From Flavobacterium psychrotrophum (GTDB lineage Bacteria > Bacteroidota > Bacteroidia > Flavobacteriales > Flavobacteriaceae): DNA of 64,000 nucleotides. The notes beneath the pieces are model-generated. The model saw only the letters and a program-made list of their open reading frames with translations, searched no databases and had not been told where the DNA came from. Position 1 is the stretch's first letter. Each line of letters opens with the position of its first letter. A program made the position numbers and the translations under genes. Shown piece after piece: positions 34,189 to 43,648 of this stretch. The stretch lies in contig NZ_CP031557.1 of NCBI RefSeq assembly GCF_003403075.1, positions 3,906,001 to 3,970,000 on the forward strand, written 5' to 3'.

Positions 34189-35985
34189 ATGCAAACGCCC
34201 TTAGAATTACAGATACAAACCCTGCCGGACAGCCCGGGGGTGTATCAATACTTTGACAAAGACGATAAGCTGCTGTATGTGGGTAAGGCCAAGAACCTTA
34301 AAAAGAGGGTAATGTCCTATTTTAATAAGGTGCATGAGGTAGGCCGTACCCGTGTTATGGTACGCAAAATTGTGAGCATAAAACACATTGTGGTGCTTAC
34401 CGAAAGTGAGGCTTTGCTGCTGGAAAACAACCTGATAAAAAAACTACAGCCCCGCTACAACGTACTTCTTAAAGACGATAAGACCTACCCGTGGATATGC
34501 ATTAAACGCGAACCTTTTTCGCGCATTTTCCCTACGCGGAATGTTATTAAAGACGGGAGCGAGTACTTTGGGCCCTATACTAACTTTCGTACCGTACACA
34601 CGTTGCTCGACCTTATAAAGGAGCTGTATCCGTTACGTACCTGCAATTATGATCTTACCCCAACTAATGTGCGTGCAGGTAAATATAAAGTATGCCTGGA
34701 ATATCATATAGGCAATTGCAAAGGCCCGTGTGAAGAGCACGAATCTCTCGAAAATTACCAGCATCATGTAAATGCCATTCGCGAAATACTTAAGGGCAAC
34801 TTTAAAGAGAGCCTTAAAGATTTTAAAAAGCTGATGCAGGACTTGGCTGTAGACATGCGCTTTGAAGAAGCACAGCGCATTAAAGAAAAGATAGAAGTAC
34901 TGGAAAGCTACCAGTCGCGCAGCACGGTATTTAACCCGCGTATTAACAACCTCGACTGCTTTACCATCATCAGCGATGAGAGCATGGCCTATGTAAACTT
35001 TATACAGGTTTCGCATGGCGCCATTATCCGTTCGCATACCATGGAAATTAAAAAGAAACTGGACGAGCCGGACGAAGAACTGCTGGAAATAGCCGTGGTA
35101 GAATTGCGTGAGCGCTTTAACCTGCTAAGCCGGGAAGTACTGGCATCATATGAAATAAACCTGGGCGAAAATGTAAACGTTACCGTGCCTAAAATGGGCG
35201 ACAAAAAGCTGATACTCGACATGAGCGAACGCAATGCCCGTTTTTTCCGTATGGATCAGCTCAAACAAATAAAGATCGTAGACCCGGACAGGCATACAAA
35301 CCGCGTTATGGCGCAAATGAAAAAAGACCTGCGCCTGCCCGAAGAACCCCGACATATAGAGTGTTTTGACAACTCTAACATTCAGGGTACAAACCCGGTG
35401 AGTGCCTGCGTAGTATTTAAAGATGGCAAGCCGAGTAAGAAGGACTACCGCCATTTTAATATTAAAACCGTAGAAGGCCCTAACGACTTTGCAAGTATGG
35501 AAGAGGTGGTGTACCGCCGCTACAAACGCCTGCAGGACGAAAACCAGCCCCTGCCCCAACTTATCATAATCGACGGTGGAAAAGGGCAGCTAAGCTCGGC
35601 GTTAAAAAGCCTGGACGACCTTGGGCTTCGAGGAAAGATAACTATCTTAGGCATCGCTAAAAGGCTGGAAGAGATCTTCTACCCCGGCGATTCGGTACCC
35701 CTGTATTTAGACAAAAAAAGCGAAACGCTAAAAATCATACAACACCTGCGCAACGAGGCACACCGCTTTGGTATTACCCACCACCGCGACAAGCGCAGTA
35801 AGGGTGCCTTACAAACATCTGTAGAAAGCATACCGGGCATAGGCGAAAAAACCATGATAACGCTCATAAAGCACTTTAAATCGGTTAAGCGCATGGCAGC
35901 CTCTACAGAAGAAGAAATTGCAAAGGTGGTAGGGCCATCAAAAGCAAAAAAGATAACGGAATATTATACGGACAAGACCAAGTAA
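34189..35985 (+). CDS. uvrC: UvrABC excinuclease subunit C
   Basis: This 598-residue nucleotide-excision-repair nuclease makes the two incisions flanking a lesion in the UvrB-DNA complex. An N-terminal GIY-YIG nuclease (LPDSPGVYQYFDKDDKLLYVGKAKNLKKR, about residues 12-40 onward) is followed by a UVR motif (about 205-235). Next come an RNase H-like nuclease domain with the IECFDNSNIQG segment (about 390) and a C-terminal helix-hairpin-helix (ESIPGIGEKTMITLIKHF). It is complete and of normal length. The patatin gene begins at the very next base after its stop codon. Confidence 0.97.
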   Translation: MQTPLELQIQTLPDSPGVYQYFDKDDKLLYVGKAKNLKKRVMSYFNKVHEVGRTRVMVRKIVSIKHIVVLTESEALLLENNLIKKLQPRYNVLLKDDKTYPWICIKREPFSRIFPTRNVIKDGSEYFGPYTNFRTVHTLLDLIKELYPLRTCNYDLTPTNVRAGKYKVCLEYHIGNCKGPCEEHESLENYQHHVNAIREILKGNFKESLKDFKKLMQDLAVDMRFEEAQRIKEKIEVLESYQSRSTVFNPRINNLDCFTIISDESMAYVNFIQVSHGAIIRSHTMEIKKKLDEPDEELLEIAVVELRERFNLLSREVLASYEINLGENVNVTVPKMGDKKLILDMSERNARFFRMDQLKQIKIVDPDRHTNRVMAQMKKDLRLPEEPRHIECFDNSNIQGTNPVSACVVFKDGKPSKKDYRHFNIKTVEGPNDFASMEEVVYRRYKRLQDENQPLPQLIIIDGGKGQLSSALKSLDDLGLRGKITILGIAKRLEEIFYPGDSVPLYLDKKSETLKIIQHLRNEAHRFGITHHRDKRSKGALQTSVESIPGIGEKTMITLIKHFKSVKRMAASTEEEIAKVVGPSKAKKITEYYTDKTK

Positions 35986-38187
35986 ATGAAGAAACTGCTA
36001 CTCCTGCTGCTCTGCCTATCGCTTACAAAAATGGCGGCACAGGAGGAAAAACATAAGCCTAAAGTAGGCGTTGTACTCAGCGGCGGCGGGGCTAAAGGCC
36101 TTGCCCACATTGGCGTATTAAAAGTACTGGAAGAAGCCGGTGTAGAAGTATCTTACATAGGCGGAACCAGCATGGGCGCTATTGTAGGCGGGCTGTATGC
36201 CGCAGGCTATTCTGCAAAGGAGCTTGATTCTATTTTTCGCTCGCTTGATGCCGATGCGTTACTGCGCGATTATACGCCCCGGGTTTCTAAAAACTTTTTT
36301 GAGAAACGGAATGATGAGATGTATGCGCTACAGCTACCGTTTAAAAATTTCAGGATAGGTGTACCTACAGCCTTATCTAAAGGGCTTTACAATTATACTA
36401 CCGTTAACCGCCTTACAGACCATGTGCGGCACATTCGCGATTTTAAAAAATTGCCAATCCCTTTTGTGTGTATCGCTACAGATATTGAAACCGGCGAAGA
36501 AGTGGTGCTGAATAATGGGGTATTGGCCGATGCCATACTTGCCAGTGGGGCATTTCCGTCTTTATATAACCCTGTGGAGATAGACGGCCGCCTGCTTATA
36601 GATGGCGGCGTTACCAATAACTACCCTATTGAAGAAGTGCGCAGAATGGGGGCAGACATTGTAATAGGCGTAGATGTACAGGATCCGTTAAAGAACCGCG
36701 ACCAGATAAGGGGCGCCACGGGCATACTCGTGCAGATAAACAACTACCAGATGATACAAAAAATGACGGAAAAGCGCAAAGCTACCGACATTTACATTAA
36801 ACCAGACATCTCGGCTTTTACCGTAGTATCTTTTGAAGATGGCGGCGCGATAATTGACCAGGGCGAAAAAGCCGGGCGCGAAATGCTGGCTAAGCTACTG
36901 CCCCTTGGCGGAGGACAGCCTGTAATAAAAAAACCACTGCCCTTACAGGATTCTATTTATGTAGAGCAAATACGCATTGCCGGATTAAATAATTATACAC
37001 GTTCGTATGTAATTGGAAAGCTAAACTTTAAACCTGCAAGCACCATTACTTATGAAGACCTTAATAACGGCCTTAGTACTCTTAATGCTACACAAAACTT
37101 TACCTCAATGAGCTATTGTTTTGAACCCGGCGAAAAGAAGGGAGAGATATTAAAACTTACGTTAAAGGAAAACCCTATTAACCGCTACATTAAATTTGGC
37201 CTGCATTACGACCCGCTTTACAAGAGTGCAATATTGCTAAACATGACACAAAAAAACTTTGTGAAACGAAACGATGTAGCCTCACTGGATGTGATATTGG
37301 GCGATAATTTCAGGTATAATTTTGATTATTATATAGACAACGGTTTCCACCTGAGTTATGGGCTGCATTCGCATTACTCCAGTTTTAACCGTAATATATC
37401 TGCCGATTACACTACCGGGGCCTTGGCGGAATTGCTTGGGAATGACACCATGAACATCGACTTTAAAGACTTTACAAACCAGTTGTATATACAAACCATT
37501 TTTGCACAACGCTTTTTAATAGGTGGTGGTGCAGAATATAAGCATATTAAAATACAGTCGCCTACATTGCCGGGTGTAAACCCTGTGTTTGATGACAGTG
37601 ATTATTTTAATGCCTATGGCTACATCAAGTTTGACTCGTATGATGACAAGTATTTTCCAACAGAAGGATATTACTTTTCAGGAGAAGCCAAAGCATTCTT
37701 ATTCTCATCAGATTATACCAATACGTTTGACCGTTTTACACTTATAAAAGGTGAGCTGGGCACGGCACAAACCATTTTTGATCATTGCACGTTGCTCCTG
37801 CAAACCGAAACAGGCATGTCTTTTGGAGAAAACAAAGTGCCTACCTTCGATTTTGTACTGGGAGGTTATGGTTATTATCCGTCGCACAGTTTCAGGCATT
37901 TTTATGGTTATGATTTTCTGAGCCTTTCCGGCAACAGCTATATAAAAGGCAGCATTACTGCAGATTATGAGATATTCAAAAAGAACCACCTTAATTTTAG
38001 TGCAAACTATGCCAACATAGGCAATAACCTTTATGAAGAGGGTAAGATGTTCTCCATTCCGCAATACTCTGGCTATGCATTTGGCTATGGCATGGAAACC
38101 ATTTTAGGCCCTGTAGAAATAAAACACAGCTGGAGCCCCGAAAGCCACAAACATTTCACTTGGATAAGTGTGGGTTTTTGGTTTTAA
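35986..38187 (+). CDS. patatin-like phospholipase fused to an outer-membrane beta-barrel
   Basis: This 733-residue protein has a signal peptide at about residues 1-18. The patatin domain (about 25-310) has the oxyanion motif SGGGAKG, the nucleophile S62 in GTSMG and D206 in IDGGVTNN, a Ser-Asp dyad. A POTRA-like segment (about 325-395, YVEQIRIAGLNNYTRSYVIGKL) leads into a C-terminal surface-antigen/BamA-type barrel ending in WISVGFWF. The layout resembles type Vd (PlpD-like) secreted lipases, though Bacteroidota forms may remain cell-bound. It has a zero-base gap to uvrC, which suggests cotranscription despite unrelated roles. Confidence 0.92.
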   Translation: MKKLLLLLLCLSLTKMAAQEEKHKPKVGVVLSGGGAKGLAHIGVLKVLEEAGVEVSYIGGTSMGAIVGGLYAAGYSAKELDSIFRSLDADALLRDYTPRVSKNFFEKRNDEMYALQLPFKNFRIGVPTALSKGLYNYTTVNRLTDHVRHIRDFKKLPIPFVCIATDIETGEEVVLNNGVLADAILASGAFPSLYNPVEIDGRLLIDGGVTNNYPIEEVRRMGADIVIGVDVQDPLKNRDQIRGATGILVQINNYQMIQKMTEKRKATDIYIKPDISAFTVVSFEDGGAIIDQGEKAGREMLAKLLPLGGGQPVIKKPLPLQDSIYVEQIRIAGLNNYTRSYVIGKLNFKPASTITYEDLNNGLSTLNATQNFTSMSYCFEPGEKKGEILKLTLKENPINRYIKFGLHYDPLYKSAILLNMTQKNFVKRNDVASLDVILGDNFRYNFDYYIDNGFHLSYGLHSHYSSFNRNISADYTTGALAELLGNDTMNIDFKDFTNQLYIQTIFAQRFLIGGGAEYKHIKIQSPTLPGVNPVFDDSDYFNAYGYIKFDSYDDKYFPTEGYYFSGEAKAFLFSSDYTNTFDRFTLIKGELGTAQTIFDHCTLLLQTETGMSFGENKVPTFDFVLGGYGYYPSHSFRHFYGYDFLSLSGNSYIKGSITADYEIFKKNHLNFSANYANIGNNLYEEGKMFSIPQYSGYAFGYGMETILGPVEIKHSWSPESHKHFTWISVGFWF

Positions 38188-38238
38188 ATCCCCACACTTT
38201 TTATTCCGAGAGATATATGTCAAAATCTGTATTTACAA

Positions 38239-39663
38239 CTACACTTTAACTTTTTTCCACCCACCCCTTTTAAAAAGGATAAAACTGGCAATACTCATGC
38301 ACGTTTCGGCTACAGGTATGGCTATAAACACGCCAAGAGGCCCTAACTCAAACTTTAGCGCCATGAGGTAGGCAAATGGTATTTGGAACAGCCAGAAGCC
38401 TATAAGGTTTACTTTAGTAGGCGTTTTAGTATCTCCTGCACCATTAAAGGCATTGATCATAACCATGCCCACGCCATAAAATATATAACCCAGGCTCAGT
38501 ATGCGAATAGCCTTAACGGCAATATCATGCACATCGGGGTTATTGGTAAAATACCACATCAGGCTATCGGCACTTAATAATGTTATTATCATAATGGCCG
38601 CCATATATATAACATTAAACTTGGCTGTAACAAGTACAGATCGTTCTGCCCTTTCTACATTTCCGGCACCCAGGTTCTGCCCTACCAGCGTAGCAGCGGC
38701 ACCGCTTAGCCCCCATGCAGGCAGCATAAAGAACATCATAATGCGCAGGGCGCTCTGGTAACCGGCAGACCCTTCGTCTTTACCCGTAAGAGCTACAAGC
38801 TCTGCAAGAAATATCCAGCTGCATGAGGCTATTACAAATTGCAATACACCCGGAGCTGCTACTTTTGCCAATGCCTTTATCTGCTCCATATCGGGCTTTA
38901 AATAACTCCACATAACTTTCACAAGCCCTTTGCCGTTAAACAAATTGTATAGCTGGTACAGCACACCCATGCTGCGCCCTATGGTTGTAGCTATGGCTGC
39001 ACCGGTAAGCCCAAAAGCAGGCACAGGCCCCCAGCCATTAATAAGCAACGGACATAAAAGGATATTAAAAAGATTAGCTATCCAAAGGCTTTTCATGGCA
39101 ATGGCGGCATTACCCGCACCACGAAATATTCCGTTTAGCAAAAACAATAGCATAATAGCAAACGTACTGCCAAACATAATGCGCATAAAAGGTGTACCAT
39201 ACACCGCCGATTCATGCGACGACCCCATGGCTTTTAGTATATCTGTTGCAAAGATAAAACCCGGCACCGCCAGTAGCACGTTAATGCTTAGCGCCACTAT
39301 TACTGCCTGCATACCGGCACGCCCGGCAGCCTCGGTATCTTTTTCGCCCACACGCCGTGCCACAGTAGCCGTAGCTGCCATACTTACTCCTATGGCAATG
39401 GAATATAATATGGTAAGTACAGATTCTGTTAAGCCTACCGTTTGTACTGCAAAGCTGCTGTTTTCAAGATGGCCTACAAAATACAGGTCTACCAGTGCAA
39501 AGACCGATTCCATCATCATTTCGAGCATCATGGGTATAGCCAACAGCAATACCGCCCTGCGGATGCTGCCTTTTGTAAAATCGATATTTTCGCCGTTGAG
39601 CGATTGCTTCAGCAGCGTATAAAAGCGTGTAAGGGCACTCTTATTTTGTCCTTTTTCAGCCAT
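38239..39663 (-). CDS. MATE-family efflux transporter
   Basis: This 474-residue inner-membrane cation/drug antiporter has about 12 transmembrane segments in two symmetrical halves. The first helix region after a polar N-terminus reads GSIRRAVLLLAIPMMLEMMMESVFALVDLYFVG, typical of MATE proteins (short blocks LAIPMMLEMM and VDLYFVG). The second half repeats the pattern around ASCSWIFLAEL. The substrate is not predictable. It is first in a run of three minus-strand genes, 48 bases from the LolE-like gene. Cotranscription is possible but not shown. Confidence 0.94.
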   Translation of the reverse strand: MAEKGQNKSALTRFYTLLKQSLNGENIDFTKGSIRRAVLLLAIPMMLEMMMESVFALVDLYFVGHLENSSFAVQTVGLTESVLTILYSIAIGVSMAATATVARRVGEKDTEAAGRAGMQAVIVALSINVLLAVPGFIFATDILKAMGSSHESAVYGTPFMRIMFGSTFAIMLLFLLNGIFRGAGNAAIAMKSLWIANLFNILLCPLLINGWGPVPAFGLTGAAIATTIGRSMGVLYQLYNLFNGKGLVKVMWSYLKPDMEQIKALAKVAAPGVLQFVIASCSWIFLAELVALTGKDEGSAGYQSALRIMMFFMLPAWGLSGAAATLVGQNLGAGNVERAERSVLVTAKFNVIYMAAIMIITLLSADSLMWYFTNNPDVHDIAVKAIRILSLGYIFYGVGMVMINAFNGAGDTKTPTKVNLIGFWLFQIPFAYLMALKFELGPLGVFIAIPVAETCMSIASFILFKRGGWKKVKV

Positions 39664-39711
39664 GATTTTTTGATTTTTTTAGATTGGATAGAAAACCCCA
39701 GGAAACGGGAA

Positions 39712-40920
39712 TTAATTTTCTATGATCGAAAGGTTTACCCTGGATGCGGCAATGCGCGATGCTATAACACCCAATATAAATATTGTAGCGAGTACTATTA
39801 ACACATTCATTCCCGTAAATGCCGTTGGGTAGGCCATAGACGGTGTTATCATAAGCAGGTTAAATTGCTGCTGTGCCAAAACAATTACAATTCCCAGTGC
39901 AAGCCCGAAGAATGCGCCTAATGCAGTTATAAATATACCCTGCATAAAAAAGATGCTACACAGGCTGCGCAGTTCTGCCCCAAGGCTATATAGTGTGCGG
40001 ATATTGTCCTGCTTATCAAGTATCAGCATAATAAGCGCGCCCGCAAGGCAAAATAATGTAAGCACTACAACTAAAGAACAAAACAGGTAGGTAACCAGGT
40101 TTTCTGCATTCAGCATTTTGTAAAGCGAATCGTTAAGCTGCGCCCTGTTTTTTATGGTAACCTTATTTTTAAATATCTTTTGAAGATCATCAGTAACAGA
40201 AGCTTCGTTTGCACCGGGCTTCATCTTGATTTCAATATTAGTGTATTGCCCGTTTTTAAACTCAAGCAGATCCTGCGCAAGGTCGAGACTGCAATATACG
40301 TAGCGGTTGTCTATATCTTCGTTAACCGAATATACGCCTACAACCATCAGCTCTTCTTTATTAAAACCGTCTTCTTCAGAGTTTATACCGCCCTTGCCTG
40401 CTTTTGGCACATATACCTCCAGCGCTTTAGCCATATTAAAAAGCCCCAGCGACAAGCGGTTGTAAATACCCGCGCCTACTACTACCTGGCCGCTGTGGGG
40501 CATAAGCCATTGCCCGCCAAGAAGCCTTTTGGGGCTGTTCATAGCCGCAACTTTAGTATAAGTACTATCTACTCCCTTAAGGTAAGCCACCTGCTCTTTT
40601 CCGTTATAGAAAAAAAGCACGCGCTCTTCTACCACGAAAGTGTAAGCCGCTATATTTTTTAAGGCTTTGAGTTCTTTTTGCTGGGCAGCGTCAATAAAAA
40701 ATGACTTGCCCGCAGCTGCTTCCAGTTTGAGGTCGGGGTCTGTATCGTTAGCAAAAGAAAGGCTAAAATCGCGCAGCCCACTAAAAACCGACATGATTAC
40801 AAACAGCGCGGCGGTACTTACCAGTATGCCCAATGCAGCAATGCCCGTAATAATATTTACGGCCGTGCTTTTACTGCGGGTTATGGTGTAGCGCCTTGCT
40901 ATGTATAATGCTATGCCCAA
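39712..40920 (-). CDS. LolC/LolE-like ABC transporter permease
   Basis: This 402-residue inner-membrane protein has the FtsX/MacB topology: one N-terminal helix (about 20-45, AVNIITGIAALGILVSTAALFVIM split around residue 30), a large periplasmic MacB-type domain (about 50-260) and three C-terminal helices. The N-terminus ALYIARRYTITRSKSTAVN is the LolCE pattern, so it likely extracts lipoproteins from the inner membrane with a LolD ATPase encoded elsewhere. The start is a TTG at 40920, because no in-frame ATG exists near the conserved N-terminus. It begins seven bases after rbfA ends, which indicates an operon. Confidence 0.87.
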   Translation of the reverse strand: MGIALYIARRYTITRSKSTAVNIITGIAALGILVSTAALFVIMSVFSGLRDFSLSFANDTDPDLKLEAAAGKSFFIDAAQQKELKALKNIAAYTFVVEERVLFFYNGKEQVAYLKGVDSTYTKVAAMNSPKRLLGGQWLMPHSGQVVVGAGIYNRLSLGLFNMAKALEVYVPKAGKGGINSEEDGFNKEELMVVGVYSVNEDIDNRYVYCSLDLAQDLLEFKNGQYTNIEIKMKPGANEASVTDDLQKIFKNKVTIKNRAQLNDSLYKMLNAENLVTYLFCSLVVVLTLFCLAGALIMLILDKQDNIRTLYSLGAELRSLCSIFFMQGIFITALGAFFGLALGIVIVLAQQQFNLLMITPSMAYPTAFTGMNVLIVLATIFILGVIASRIAASRVNLSIIEN

Positions 40921-40927
40921 AGATGGT

Positions 40928-41320
40928 TTACATTTTCTTGCGCCTCTCTAAAAGCTCAGGGTTTGTAATAGGATTGTTTTCGCCGGTAAGTTCGCGGTCC
41001 AGCTTCTCGATACGATCCAGCGAGTCGTCTATAAAGAACACAAGGTTTGGCACCTTGCGCAATTGTAGCCTTACGCGCTGCGAAAGGTCGTGTTTTATAA
41101 GTGGTGCGTTGCTTTTTACAGCAGCCATTATCTCAGCTCCTTTTTCAGTAGGAAAAACGCTAAGATATACTTTTGCTATAGAAAGGTCTGACGTTACCAT
41201 TACTTTAGATACCGAAAGCACCAGGTTGCTCACTCCATTTTTACGCACTTCGCCCTGTAGTATGTCTACTAAATCTTTTTGCAGCAGTGCCCCTATTTTT
41301 TTTTGCCTGTTTGTTTCCAT
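40928..41320 (-). CDS. rbfA: 30S ribosome-binding factor A
   Basis: This 130-residue protein assists maturation of the 30S subunit and 16S rRNA 5' end. It has a single KH-like domain with family segments QKKIGALLQKDLVDILQ, VTSDLSIAKVYLSVFP and RLQLRKVPNLVFFIDDSLDR. It lies immediately upstream of the LolE-like gene (7-base gap), a pairing I believe is common in this phylum. Confidence 0.95.
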   Translation of the reverse strand: METNRQKKIGALLQKDLVDILQGEVRKNGVSNLVLSVSKVMVTSDLSIAKVYLSVFPTEKGAEIMAAVKSNAPLIKHDLSQRVRLQLRKVPNLVFFIDDSLDRIEKLDRELTGENNPITNPELLERRKKM

Positions 41321-41439
41321 TTTGCAAAAATACTCAATTTATCGTTAGGAGATGTAAAGTTTCAAGACTCCAACGGTTTATAGTTTTATATTGTGATATC
41401 TGATTGTACTTAGATGACCGTAAAAAATTCTTCTGAAAT

Positions 41440-41471
41440 ATTTTGTTATTTCAAAATGTAAAGTATATTTG
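41440..41471 (+). promoter_or_regulatory. promoter with overlapping palindrome, upstream of the membrane protein/XRE pair
   Basis: TTG (41443-41445), an 18-base spacer and TATATTTG (41464-41471) form a good promoter. The -33 region is covered by the dyad ATTTTG-TTATTT-CAAAAT (41440-41457), a candidate operator for the XRE protein encoded downstream. Confidence 0.6.
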
Positions 41472-41518
41472 TCATATAGAAAAACAAATTTTACAAAAAG
41501 ACAATTAAATTAAACATT

Positions 41519-41947
41519 ATGAAACCAATATCAAACAAGTACACACGCTCTTTATTGCCAAATTATTTTAAAAAAATAGGCATTGGCGTTGTGGCTTCCT
41601 CCATCATTGCATTACTATCTGCAAAACCTTTTATTAGCGATGCCAGCGAGGAAATTAAAGATTTTGCATTTCTGGCAATCCTTAACTTCATTATTCTTGG
41701 TATCTTCCTGTTTGCATGGTCTGCAAACAAAATAGAAGATGAAATGACACTTCAGATACGTTTAAAAGCTGTACTGGCAAGTTTTATTTTCATTATTGCA
41801 TATGCTTTTATGTACCCGTTTATTTCTTTCTTTATATTTGGCGACAATGACTTTGAATTAAGTATCCAACAAGCAATTCTTACCATGCTCATTGTTTTTA
41901 TAATGACCCACAGGATGATGCTTAAAGGAATGAACAATGAAAAATAA
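41519..41947 (+). CDS. hypothetical four-TM membrane protein, partner of an XRE regulator
   Basis: This 142-residue protein has four hydrophobic segments (about residues 17-36, 45-66, 82-103 and 117-135). A short charged loop KIEDEMTLQIRLKA lies between the second and third. A DE...R-L-K loop of this sort recurs in membrane proteins paired with small XRE regulators. The stop codon lies 11 bases inside the next gene, so the two are coupled. Its function is unknown. A signal-sensing or sequestering role for the regulator is only a guess. Confidence 0.78.
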   Translation: MKPISNKYTRSLLPNYFKKIGIGVVASSIIALLSAKPFISDASEEIKDFAFLAILNFIILGIFLFAWSANKIEDEMTLQIRLKAVLASFIFIIAYAFMYPFISFFIFGDNDFELSIQQAILTMLIVFIMTHRMMLKGMNNEK

Positions 41948-42137
41948 ACTAAAAGTAGAACGTGCAAAGCTGGACATGACCCAACAGGACCTGGCCGACA
42001 AAATTGGTGTTTCGCGCCAAACGATAAACTCTATCGAAAGCCAGAAATATGTACCGTCTACCGTGCTGGCCTTAAAGCTATCAGCATTGTTTAATACACC
42101 TGTAAATGAAATTTTTACTTTAGAGGAGGAGGATTAG
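41937..42137 (+). CDS. XRE-family helix-turn-helix regulator
   Basis: This 66-residue protein is almost entirely a Cro/CI-type HTH: LKVERAKLDMTQQDLADKIGV, then SRQTINSIESQKYVPS as the recognition helix region, and an acidic tail. It belongs to the short YgzD-like regulators. It overlaps the preceding membrane-protein gene by 11 bases. The palindrome at 41440-41457 is a plausible binding site, by inference. Confidence 0.92.
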   Translation: MKNKLKVERAKLDMTQQDLADKIGVSRQTINSIESQKYVPSTVLALKLSALFNTPVNEIFTLEEED

Positions 42138-42167
42138 TTTATCTTAAAGCAATTTGGTATAATCTGC

Positions 42168-42175
42168 TATATTTG
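42168..42175 (+). promoter_or_regulatory. -7 promoter element (TATATTTG)
   Basis: TATATTTG lies 27 bases before ATG 42203. No TTG is at the standard -33 distance. Confidence 0.45.
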
Positions 42176-42202
42176 TGCAATCAATATACCAACCAATAAA
42201 TC

Positions 42203-43648
42203 ATGTTTAAAAAATTATTAGCATTTTTCCTGTGCATGTATACTTTGGCAGGATTTTCACAGCATTTTTATAATGAAAAATTTGAAGGCTGCAAACTGGA
42301 CCGCTTTTGTCTTGATTGTGGTATGCCAAAAGTTACCTTGCCTGAAGATTTTACAGCACAACTTGCTAAAGGACTTGACAGCAAATCTTTAAAAAATATA
42401 TCCGGAGAAATTGAGGTACAGGTTTTAATTGATTCAGAAGGTGTAGCCTGCTTACTTAGCGCACAAAACAGGACGAATATAAAAAGCCGTAAGCTTGATC
42501 TTCAAAATGCAGTCAATAAAACAATAAACTGGAAGCCTTGCGTAAATAAGTCAGGAGCGCAAAAATCTTCAATATCTCTCCTCTTAACTTTTAAAAATGG
42601 AAACATATCTGTAAAGCGAAGAAATTTTGATAATGTCGGAAGTGCTAACATGAAAAGTACAGGCACAACAAATGTAAAGGGCAGGGACCAAAAAGACCTT
42701 TCTGAAAACTGGGCAGTATATACACAACAAAATTCGCAGCTTCCATGGGATATGTGTCGTGCCATTGCAATTGACAGCAATGATTATGTTTGGATAGGCA
42801 CAGATAATGGCGTTGTTAAATTAAAAAATAATAATTGGCAGTTGTATAACGTTAAAAATTCTGGACTGAAAGGCGAAATGTACGACAAAAACAAAACTAC
42901 TACAGTAAGCAGCATAGCTATAGATAAAGCAAATAGTAAATGGTTTATTGCCGGGTGGCATATTTATGAATTTAATAACGATAAATGGACTGTTTACGAC
43001 TCTGTTACCTCACCTGTAAAATGGGCCCGCAGAATTTATATTGATAATGACAACAACAAATGGTTTACCTCATGGGATGGTGTTGCAAAATTTGATGGAA
43101 AGAACTGGTCAGCCATAACAACACAAAATTCCGTATTACCCAGCAATAAAACTTTTGGAGTATTTGTAGATAACAAGAAGAAAATATGGATAGGGACTGA
43201 GAAAGGAAATATTTGCATAGACGGTAGTAAAACAATCTTATTTGGCGATTCCGATTCTCCGCTTTCTAAAGCATATATAATGCAAATGTATGAAGACAAA
43301 AACGGAAATTTATGGTTTTCACTTTATAATGACAAAAAGCAAGGCCAGGGAATTTATGTCTTAAAAACAGACGGAAACTGGCAAAACATTACCAGAAACA
43401 GAAAAGATCTTTTTGGTGAGCATTCTATAAACAACTTTTTATTAGATGAAAAAAAAGGTGTTTTATGGATAACACTAAGTAATGTTGGAGTTATAAAATA
43501 TACGGTCTCTGTAGACAAATGGGAGGTATATACAAATGAAAATTCAAATATACCAAGCACATACATCGAACAAATAGCACAAAGTAGTGACGGTACAATC
43601 TGGGCTGCAACTTATGCCGGAATCATAAAACTTAACAAAAAGGATTAA
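42203..43648 (+). CDS. secreted two-component-regulator-propeller protein with TonB-C-like N-domain
   Basis: This 481-residue protein has a signal peptide (residues 1-19, LAGFS-Q). Residues about 60-135 (GEIEVQVLIDSEGVACLLS, AVNKTINWKPCVNKSG) resemble the TonB C-terminal fold. From about 170 on, repeated blades such as NDYVWIGTDNGVVKLKNNNW, NNKWFTSWDGVAKFDGKNW and KKIWIGTEKGN form a Reg_prop beta-propeller. No transmembrane helix, kinase or HTH follows, unlike hybrid sensors, so this is a stand-alone periplasmic or surface propeller of unknown ligand. The stop codon overlaps the mce start by one base. Confidence 0.8.
   Translation: MFKKLLAFFLCMYTLAGFSQHFYNEKFEGCKLDRFCLDCGMPKVTLPEDFTAQLAKGLDSKSLKNISGEIEVQVLIDSEGVACLLSAQNRTNIKSRKLDLQNAVNKTINWKPCVNKSGAQKSSISLLLTFKNGNISVKRRNFDNVGSANMKSTGTTNVKGRDQKDLSENWAVYTQQNSQLPWDMCRAIAIDSNDYVWIGTDNGVVKLKNNNWQLYNVKNSGLKGEMYDKNKTTTVSSIAIDKANSKWFIAGWHIYEFNNDKWTVYDSVTSPVKWARRIYIDNDNNKWFTSWDGVAKFDGKNWSAITTQNSVLPSNKTFGVFVDNKKKIWIGTEKGNICIDGSKTILFGDSDSPLSKAYIMQMYEDKNGNLWFSLYNDKKQGQGIYVLKTDGNWQNITRNRKDLFGEHSINNFLLDEKKGVLWITLSNVGVIKYTVSVDKWEVYTNENSNIPSTYIEQIAQSSDGTIWAATYAGIIKLNKKD

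Noticed and set aside
38239..41320. A lipoprotein-export operon including the MATE gene
   Set aside because: rbfA and the LolE-like gene are tightly linked, but the MATE gene is 48 bases away and has no functional tie, so a common role was not claimed.
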